Below, one piece after another: positions 57,520 to 64,000 of a DNA stretch of 64,000 nt. The DNA comes from Linyphia triangularis. Its lineage: Eukaryota; Arthropoda; Arachnida; Araneae; Linyphiidae. A program made the position numbers and the translations under genes. Within the stretch, counting starts at the first letter, position 1. The number at the start of each line of letters is the position of its first letter. The stretch is from contig OZ021731.1 of assembly GCA_963978545.1 (NCBI GenBank), positions 29,426,093-29,490,092 on the forward strand, written 5' to 3'. Under the pieces are notes generated by a model. That model saw only the letters and a program-made list of their open reading frames with translations, did no database searches and was not told where the DNA came from.

Positions 57520-58513
57520 GAGTACTCTAATTTGGTCGATATCAATTGTGAGACCATGGCGGTTCAAATCATTCCATTTATTTTATGATAGAGTCGATGT
57601 CTATTAGAGGTCGGCGATATATCGATACGACGATATTTTTATCGATATTTTTTAAAAATATCGATATTAAAAATATTGATAAAGGTCGCCGATATATCGA
57701 TATTTTCAAAGATTTTTAGTTTTTTAAATATCGTTTTGTAGTTTCATGCGTTTTTTCGATTTACTTTATTCCTTTTTTAAAAACTTCAAAACTAAAGTTT
57801 GGACTTGGCTGAGAGGCAGTTAAAATGGCACCAATATTCAATATTTTGCCATACACTTCATAAACATGGGCGCCAACAGGAGGGTACAAGGGGGTGCACC
57901 TCCCTGGCTTTTGAAAATTCAAATAAAATTGTAAAAAACGTATTAATTTATATTCATCGCTCTGTTAATTTTTCAACTAGTATTTACATTGTAAAAATAT
58001 TGATCTAAATATTCAGCGTTGCCATTAAAAGCTATTGAAAATTATCTAGATTTTTCTTAAAATTACTGCCCCAATTAAGCGAAAATATAACTTTTTCTTT
58101 TGCAATAGATCTATTTCAGTTGGAAAAGTAGTCACCTTACAAAAAGCAATCAAGAAAAGTAGAAATTTGCCCCAAAAAACTTCATTTATGCCAAAATTGA
58201 AAATAACAAAAATAAAAAAATCATGTATCGATATATCGATATTTTTTTCTATGCAACGATATAGTATCGATATTTATTTTGATCGATATTTCCGACCTCT
58301 AATGTCTATCGCAGTATTTGTTGCAGCCAATCTTAATAAATTGTCCAAATGAAATTCAGTTAAGTTAGTCCTGTATTTATTCTTTATAAAATTCATCTTA
58401 TATTCTATGATCTTATGGCCGTATGACTTATGTTGAAGTTTTTTGCGGGTCAGATGGCTGGATACACAAAAATATGTATTTTTAATTATTATCGATTTAG
58501 TAATAGATAGCAT
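57520..58513 (-). pseudogene. hAT transposase C-terminal remnant, split by fam-C copy 4
   Basis: On the minus strand 58330-58400 encodes FIKNKYRTNLTEFHLDNLLR then LAATNT, the pattern of the C-terminal dimerisation region of GTF2IRD2/ZBED-type hAT transposases. After AIDI it is interrupted at 58301 by a fam-C MITE. The host sequence resumes at 57596, where GTTTTATGATAGAGTCGATG-like sequence aligns with the second remnant at 58.75 kb. Stops and frameshifts follow. Only this 3' part is present. Confidence 0.75.
57605..58301. mobile_element. fam-C hAT MITE, copy 4
   Basis: Ends TAGAGGTCGG and CCGACCTCTA with a perfect 8-bp duplication ATGTCTAT (57597-57604 and 58302-58309). Inverted relative to copies 1-3. 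The same subfamily as copy 3, but carries about 165 extra bp (about 57862-58030) beginning near GGGCGCCAACAGGAGG, absent from copy 3, probably another insertion. The 69-codon frame at 57799-58008 crosses that insertion and is not a gene. Confidence 0.93.
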
Positions 58514-58689
58514 TTCTGAAAAATAAATTTATTTATTTTTTATGTTAATAAAATTACAATTGATATTTGATTTTTTTTTCTTCAAATAATTAAAAAAATA
58601 GTTTCCATTATTAGTAAATTAAAGTCTAAAAAAGAAGGGTATCTTTTGTTTCAACGTGTTACAATACGACTTGACCTAACTTTTAATAA
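58514..58689. other. AT-rich spacer between hAT remnants
   Basis: No feature recognised. Confidence 0.4.
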
Positions 58690-59092
58690 AAAATATTTAA
58701 ACTTTACTTACAAATCACTCAGTTTTAGTCGAAGTCAACTGTGAGACGATGACGGTCGAAATTGAGCAGTTTTATGAAAGAGTTGATGGTCTTTCGCAGT
58801 ATTTTTTTGCAGTCAATTTTAATAAATTTTCGAAATGAGATTCAGTTAAATATTCCCTGTATTTATTCTTGATGAAAACCACCTTGCTGAAAGATTCTTC
58901 ATATAGTTTCTTCAGACAAGAAATGGACTATTTTACATATTTAACAGATATTTGTGATAAATTAAAATATGTAAAAAAAAAAGTTCACATCGTAAAATTT
59001 TATTTTTTCATCTTCTGCGTTGTTGGTGGGCCGCAGAAAAATCTGTCGCGGGTCAAATCCGGTCTGCGGGCCGCGTCGTGTCAAACGCTGTT
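58690..59092 (-). pseudogene. second hAT remnant with 5' terminus
   Basis: Minus strand 58780-58930 encodes CLKKLYEESFSKVVFIKNKY followed by REYLTESHFENLLKLTAKK, homologous to the first remnant. At the upstream end a GC-rich terminus (minus strand CAGCGTTTGACACGACGCGG then CCCGCAGACCGG, 59092 downward) looks like a hAT end of the CAG-TTTGACA-GCGGCC type. End and C-terminal coding part are almost adjacent, so this is an internally deleted element. No intact catalytic region remains. Confidence 0.7.
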
Positions 59093-59155
59093 GTAGAAGA
59101 ATGAATTTTAGATCAGAAAGAAAACAATATGATAAAGTTTTCAGTACATGCCATA

Positions 59156-59620
59156 CAGACGGAGAGGTGACTGTAAGTTTAAATACCCCATAGAACATCA
59201 TTCTGAAATAGTTTATGGAATGTATAGAAAGCTAGTAGATTACGAATTCACTGATCTGCCGGGACAAAAGTGACCGCAAATATTTTTTTTAAAAACAACT
59301 TTGTGTAAGTTGATCATAGTCAGGTTCGTCATTAGTGGCGTAATATTTAATGCCAACTTAGCTCTCTTTTAAAAGTTGCTAGTTAGAGATCTGAATTGTT
59401 TGCAACATTCCTCATTAAAAACTAAAGACCAAGCCTTGGTTACCAGCTAAAAAATATGCTCATTGTTTGGCAAGTAATAACATATTCGGCAATCGGATTT
59501 AGTTTAACTCATTTAACGTCAATTTATATATAGTTTCACCCATTTTTCACCGGCAGACTAGATTCATGATCTACTAGCATTTTTTTACAGTTTAAGGGTG
59601 TTCAAAAACCACCGCACTTC
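59156..59620. mobile_element. fam-B diverged element, copy 7
   Basis: GGAGAGGTGACTGTAAGTTT, GAACATCATTCTGAAATAGT, GTCATTAGTGGCGTAATATT and GGCAAGTAATAACATATTCG follow the fam-B order with many substitutions and small deletions. The CRE-like centre is partly lost. Confidence 0.7.
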
Positions 59621-60354
59621 ATATATATTTACATAATAATGAGCAAAAATGAATAATATTTGTAATTTGAACGCAAATCAATATTTATCGAGACATTTGC
59701 AATCAAAGTTTAATAAATTTTAACCAATTAAATCCTTTCGATCCATTTCTGGAAACTCTCTTTATTCGTCCGTTTTTCTTTGGAGGTTACCAGAATTTTA
59801 ATCGTTCGCTGATTGGAAAAATTTATTTAAGTGGACGTGGTGGACCAAATAGCCAGAAAAATTAAAGTTTAAAATTTACTTTTTTTACCTTTATCACCTT
59901 TTGATTAACAGTTAATTTGAAAATATTTACAATTTTTAATGCTTGAATTTGAAGTTAGCATATGATTTAGAAATCCTAACTTTTCATAAGAATAAATTTA
60001 TATTTGGGAATTCGTGTTGCAATAAATAGCAGATAATTTTGAATTTTAATATTATTGTTTAATTAATGATAGTTAGTACTATAAGAAGCATTTTTTTCAT
60101 AAAATAAGAAACAATTATTGTTTACATGTAGAAATTGTTATTAAACATGTTATTGTTACGCATGTAGAAACATATCTTACTGTTATTAAATAAGTTGTTC
60201 AAAGGCAGAATGTTTGGACAGCATGGAAAAGGTCCCTTGATCGAACCTCACGAATGCTCGTCAACCTTTCTTTAAAATGAGTATACACGGCAGTGATCGT
60301 GACAGATAGGGTCGTGTTAGTTGTTTCTAACTCTACAAATTGAAAAAACTAAGA
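59621..60354. other. unassigned spacer
   Basis: AT-rich, nothing recognised. Confidence 0.4.
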
Positions 60355-61750
60355 AATTTTTTATTGAAAGACCTCCAAGTAGGCACCACCATCACATAGG
60401 TATCGATTAAAAGACATTCCGGTGCAGTATTGCTTTCTTATAGCTATTACGCAATAAAATCTCTGGCAAATGCTGAAAGAAAATACCAGTAGAGGGCGCT
60501 GCAGTCATTTCTGAAAGTATTAAATTGTATAAATTGTATTTTTTTTTTTAGCAAGAGAACTACACTTCACTAAGACAATGTAACATAAAACATATCACAG
60601 ATATCAAAATTTAATGAAAACGCCTTCCTGGAGGCTTTTCAAGGGGAAAGCTACACTCATTTTCTTCATGAATGGGTGGAAATATGAAAAATTTCCATCA
60701 AGCAACAAATTTATTAGAAGGAAATCATAACAAAATTCAGATAATAAAATAAACTAGTAACTTCAATTTATTACTGTTAGAGGGCGCTATATTCGCTTCG
60801 AAGAAAGTATTGAACAGAATTCGTTGTATGTGATTTTTTAGCAACAGCTACAAAAGGACTACACTGTATTAAAACATCATACATGGGTAACTCATTATTG
60901 GGTTACCCATACTATAAGGAGGAACGCCTTCTGGGAGGTCTTTCAAGAGGAAATTGGAACACATTTTCGACTTGAAAGTAAGGATATACGGAAAACTCTC
61001 ATCAAGTAGCACATTTATTTGAAAGCGATTGTAATAAAATTCAGATAATCAAATAAACCTATAAAATAAATTTATTACTGTTAGGGGTCGATTTGGAAAA
61101 GTATTGAGTGGTTTTATGTTATGTATTAGCAACAGCTACAAGACAAGAGGACTATACTGCTCGGAAACATCGTAAAACATGGGCAGTTCATTTTTGGGTT
61201 ATCCATATTATAATGAGGATTGCCTTCCGTGAGGTCTTTTAAAGGAAACTGTAAAGTATTTTTTTTTTTTTTAATTTGATTTTGTGAATTTCAATGGTCT
61301 TGTTCTGATTACTGTGTTTTTTGACGGGAATGTTCTCTATTTCCTTCCATTCGAGATGAAAATGCGTTTCAGCTTCTCCTTGAAAGACCTCCTGGAAGGT
61401 GTTTCTTCGTATAATACGGCTAATCTAATTATGAGTTGCCCATGTCTTAGGTTGTTTCCATGCGGAATAGTCCTGTTGAAGCTGTTGTTAAAAAATCACA
61501 TACTTCAACCAACTGAATTTTACAAAGGGACAATAGCGTCCCCTAACAATAACAAATTGAACTTAGCGATTTATTTGATTATATGAATTTTGTTAAAATC
61601 TCATTCTAATTACTGTCGTTTGAGGAAAGTTTTCCATATTTCCTTCCATACAAGACGAAAATGACCCTCTTTAAAGACCTCCCGGATGGCATTCTTCTTT
61701 ATACTCTTGTAACTCTGAATTGTTCAGTTGTAACGATATCACAATGTCTG
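60355..61750. repeat. fam-M cluster: three direct and two inverted units of about 300 bp
   Basis: Direct units begin near AGAGGGCGCT at 60491 and 60779 and a variant (AGGGGTCGAT) at 61082, each with GCAACAGCTACAA, ACATGGGTAACTCA and CCTTCTGGGAGGTCTTTCAA or variants. From about 61260 the units are inverted (CTTGAAAGACCTCCTGGAAG, GAGTTGCCCATGT, AGCGTCCCCTAACAATAA). One unit holds a small dyad ATGGGTAAC/GTTACCCAT (60883-60909). The 100-codon frame at 61284-61586 is the complement of a repeat unit and is not supported. Confidence 0.75.
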
Positions 61751-61755
61751 CTGCT

Positions 61756-61767
61756 TAAAAAAAAAAT

Positions 61768-61802
<35 letters not shown>

Positions 61803-62073
61803 AGTATAACTTATTTAATTCAATACTTTTGAAATTGACTGCAGTGTCATCTACCCGATAAGAGATTAAACAAATTTTTTATCCAATCTTCATAAATTTT
61901 ATTGAATGTTCAATAAAAGTAAAAGTTGTTTCAATCCTTTTTTAGTAACGGTTTTCGAGGAAATAATTTTTAAAGATGGTGACACCCTTTAAATCGAATT
62001 TATTAAGAATATGGTGTATCTCAGAACATTCGTAAATGGAATCAAAAAGCATTAAAAAAAAAAAAAAAAAAAA
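61756..62073. repeat. A-runs and spacer
   Basis: Long A-rich runs at about 61756-61799 and 62052-62073, separated by unassigned DNA. Confidence 0.8.
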
Positions 62074-62499
62074 TCTTAGCGTTTCACTCTACGACACGCT
62101 TGGTTGATTCTGAAAATAATAATACAAACTAAGACAGCAAATGATATTTAAAACAAATGAAATAAAAAATGGGAATTAAAAAAATATATATATCATGAAC
62201 AAAATGAAACCTTTCATTATTACGATTTGGCGTCAAATCAATCGCCAATTTGATGTGGGCGATGTTTAAGTTCTTTCATTGGAAAGGCGTGGGCAACTAG
62301 CATTTTATTCACTGCCATTGGTACGTTTGGAGTCGGTAAATCGGTTTTTATCTTTGAGCTGCCTGAAAAGAGTCCCAATTTTAAAAAAATGTTTAGACTC
62401 ATAAATTTTCATTTGCTACCCGGACAATGAATTGGATATATGCTTTAATTTGGTTCTAGAATACGCGAGTACTAAGGAAATGTGGTCGTTTCTGAACAC

Positions 62500-62566
62500 C
62501 CTGGATAAAAAAATTCGAAATGATGTTCCATGCGATGGCTAAATTTGCAATCGCCTCTTGGATTAA
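62500..62566 (+). mobile_element. fam-B right-end fragment, copy 8
   Basis: AAATTCGAAATGATGTTCCA and TTTGCAATCGCCTCTTGGAT match the right terminus loosely. Upstream homology is not clear. Confidence 0.5.
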
Positions 62567-63050
62567 TACAAAAATTGTTGTCTTTAAAACATTGTTTGAA
62601 AATGTGAAAATTATTTTTATTAGTTTAAAAAATAAATTGGCTCTAATTCTTATATTTAGTTATCATATATACTCGGTGTTAGAGTACTTATAGAATATTT
62701 TTTTGAATAAAAGCAGATTTGTACGTGCTCTAATAGCCACTACTTTAATTTTGGCCACCAATCTACCAAATTTTTTGAAATGAATAAATTAAAAATATTT
62801 AATAAAAAGTAATTATGTCTGATAAATTGCCGCTAATAAATTTTCATAAACGGCAAAACTATTCTATTGTATTTATGCATAAAGAATTAAGAAGCTATCA
62901 TTATCTCTGATAAGAGACAAAAGCGAAAATGTCTGGAAGTTTATTTCACTTCAGTGCGACAGCTGCCCGTAACTAAAACTCACACATAAATCTTAATTTA
63001 AGCATAATTTGGCCTCAAGTACTCTTCCAAAGTGCCCAGAAGAATTCCTT
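62567..63050. other. unassigned spacer
   Basis: AT-rich, nothing recognised. Confidence 0.4.
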
Positions 63051-63461
63051 TCAAATAAAACGAAAGCTCTTTCTCTTATTTATGTTAATTCTTCCATCTA
63101 GCGGTGGCATTGCTTTGAAAACCACGACATCCAGAAGGTTGTGTGATGTGAAAAGAATATTGATTGAACGTGGTGTTCGAAAACTAAGCCTAATTAGAAT
63201 GAGTTTCAACGTTTTTTCCCGCCGGATTAATTGTCGTCTGCCAACAAAAATGAAATAAAGCAAAAATCGATTAAAATAATTTTTTAATGTTGTCATTTTC
63301 CACCACCTTTTCAATTCTGCATGAAATTCAATTTTTTTGAGTAAAATTTCACGCGGAATTGATTTCGGAAAAGATTTAATTGTGTTTTGATTGCTTTTGG
63401 GACAAAAAAGTTCCGGTTTTCTTTTGATATCTGAGGTAAAAGTTTTTGTCAAGTTCTTCAA
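63051..63461 (-). other. unassigned open segment, open on both strands
   Basis: A 136-codon minus-strand frame (K- and R-rich, no domain recognised) is the longest frame here not explained by a repeat. The plus strand is also open from an acceptor-like site (CTTCCATCTAG, 63102) to TAA near 63256, encoding ILIERGVRKLSLIRMSF-type residues. Neither has a recognisable homologue or a clear donor. Either could be a chance frame in a slightly GC-richer patch. Confidence 0.15.
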
Positions 63462-63825
63462 GTTGATCAGACTAGGAAATTAAATTAGTTCAATTTAGAA
63501 AAATATCTTCTTTTTTATTTTTTGAGTAATAAGGGGAAAAAATTAATCGTTTATAAAAAGAATATTTGCTTTTATAATTAACAAAAACGAGAAGATAATA
63601 AAATTTTATTTTAATGGGAATAATTCTAAATTTAATTTTATTCCAATTCTTTGGTGGTATTGAAATCCCATAGGTTATTTACTATTGGTCTATTGGTAAA
63701 GATATATTTTTTTTTTTGGTTTCGGTTATAGAGTTAGTTTTATAAAATATTTGTTTGTATTTTTGGCTTATATATTTATTAGATGCATTCATCATAATAA
63801 ATTAATCTCCTTTTTTCTGTAATAG
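63462..63825. other. unassigned spacer
   Basis: AT-rich with a T-run near 63707. Confidence 0.4.
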
Positions 63826-64000
63826 TTCGAGAGGCAACTATTGGCGATAAATATTACGTCACCGATAGCGTAATATTTATAGCCAACTTGGCTGACTTTT
63901 AAAAGGTGAAATATCTTGGTGCCAGGAAACACAAATCGTCTGTAACTTTCTAAATGAATATTAAAGAGTGGTGGGTTACCAGAAAGAAAAAGATGTTCAT
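63826..64000 (+). mobile_element. fam-B element, internally deleted, running off the window
   Basis: The left end TTCGAGAGGCAACTATTGGC joins directly to the fam-B centre (TTACGTCA-CCGA-TAGCGTAA), skipping most of the left arm. The right arm continues (TTAAAGAGTGGTGGGTTACC) to the window edge. Confidence 0.75.

Noticed and set aside
58869..59201. Overlapping plus and minus frames of 75-79 codons
   Set aside because: They cover the terminus of a hAT remnant and adjoining DNA; only the minus-strand C-terminal transposase segment at 58780-58930 has recognisable homology.
61284..61586. 100-codon plus-strand gene
   Set aside because: It is the complement of a fam-M repeat unit and shows no domain or splice context.

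Overview
This window is eukaryotic, AT-rich, non-coding DNA in which essentially every long feature is a repeat. Short scattered open frames, tRNA-derived SINEs, solo LTRs, hAT and Tc1 fossils, Helitron-like elements carrying internal satellites, long A/T, CA and TA tracts and a very large satellite array point to an invertebrate, most likely an arthropod genome. The species cannot be fixed from sequence alone. No complete protein-coding gene, rRNA gene or functional tRNA gene is visible. Every longer open frame either lies inside a repeat or lacks any recognisable homology.

I use letter names for repeat families defined by copies within this window. fam-A: elements whose ends read TAGGGGTGTGAAACATCGCA, sometimes as long inverted pairs. 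fam-B: about 650-bp foldback MITEs flanked by TA, ends CTGAGAGGCGACTGC, with a TTACGTCA/TGACGTAA centre. fam-C: hAT MITEs, ends TAGAGGTCGG, perfect 8-bp target duplications, packed with ATCGAT. fam-D: MITEs ending TGGACAATTCCCGC with TGACGTCA sites. fam-E: solo LTRs. fam-F and fam-G: tRNA-derived SINEs. fam-H, I, J, M, N: other repeats, several with inverted ends. fam-K: Helitron-like elements with satellite interiors. fam-L: a dispersed repeat whose 3' end runs into CA-rich sequence.

Layout. 1-7.7 kb: a 30/31-bp tandem array, then fam-A/D/B/C/J elements and a 262-bp tandem triplication. 7.7-12 kb: mostly unassigned, with a near-perfect 105-bp palindrome (9008-9112) and one candidate exon (about 11.5 kb). 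12-18.3 kb: a fam-C element, two fam-K elements with 144/288-bp and 149-bp internal satellites, and fam-J and fam-D copies. 18.3-27.7 kb: fam-C, a SINE split by fam-H, fam-B, two solo LTRs, a full-length Met-tRNA-like SINE and fam-D copies. 27.8-39 kb: a possible promoter with an RFX X-box, fam-A/B/L elements, a 247-bp CA tract, a candidate exon with a decayed duplicate, a fam-F SINE and fam-N. 41.1-52.1 kb: one satellite family, diverged and trimeric on the left, then 92 apparently identical 89-bp units over 8.2 kb. 53.6-55.1 kb: a decayed Tc1-like element. 57-64 kb: a SINE, two hAT transposase remnants (one split by a fam-C insertion), fam-B fragments and a direct-plus-inverted tandem cluster.

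The strongest material is structural: the homogeneous 89-bp satellite with a dyad found only in the amplified variant, the hAT MITE family with three perfect 8-bp duplications and repeated TATCGATA sites, and several nested insertions whose order can be read from target-site duplications.
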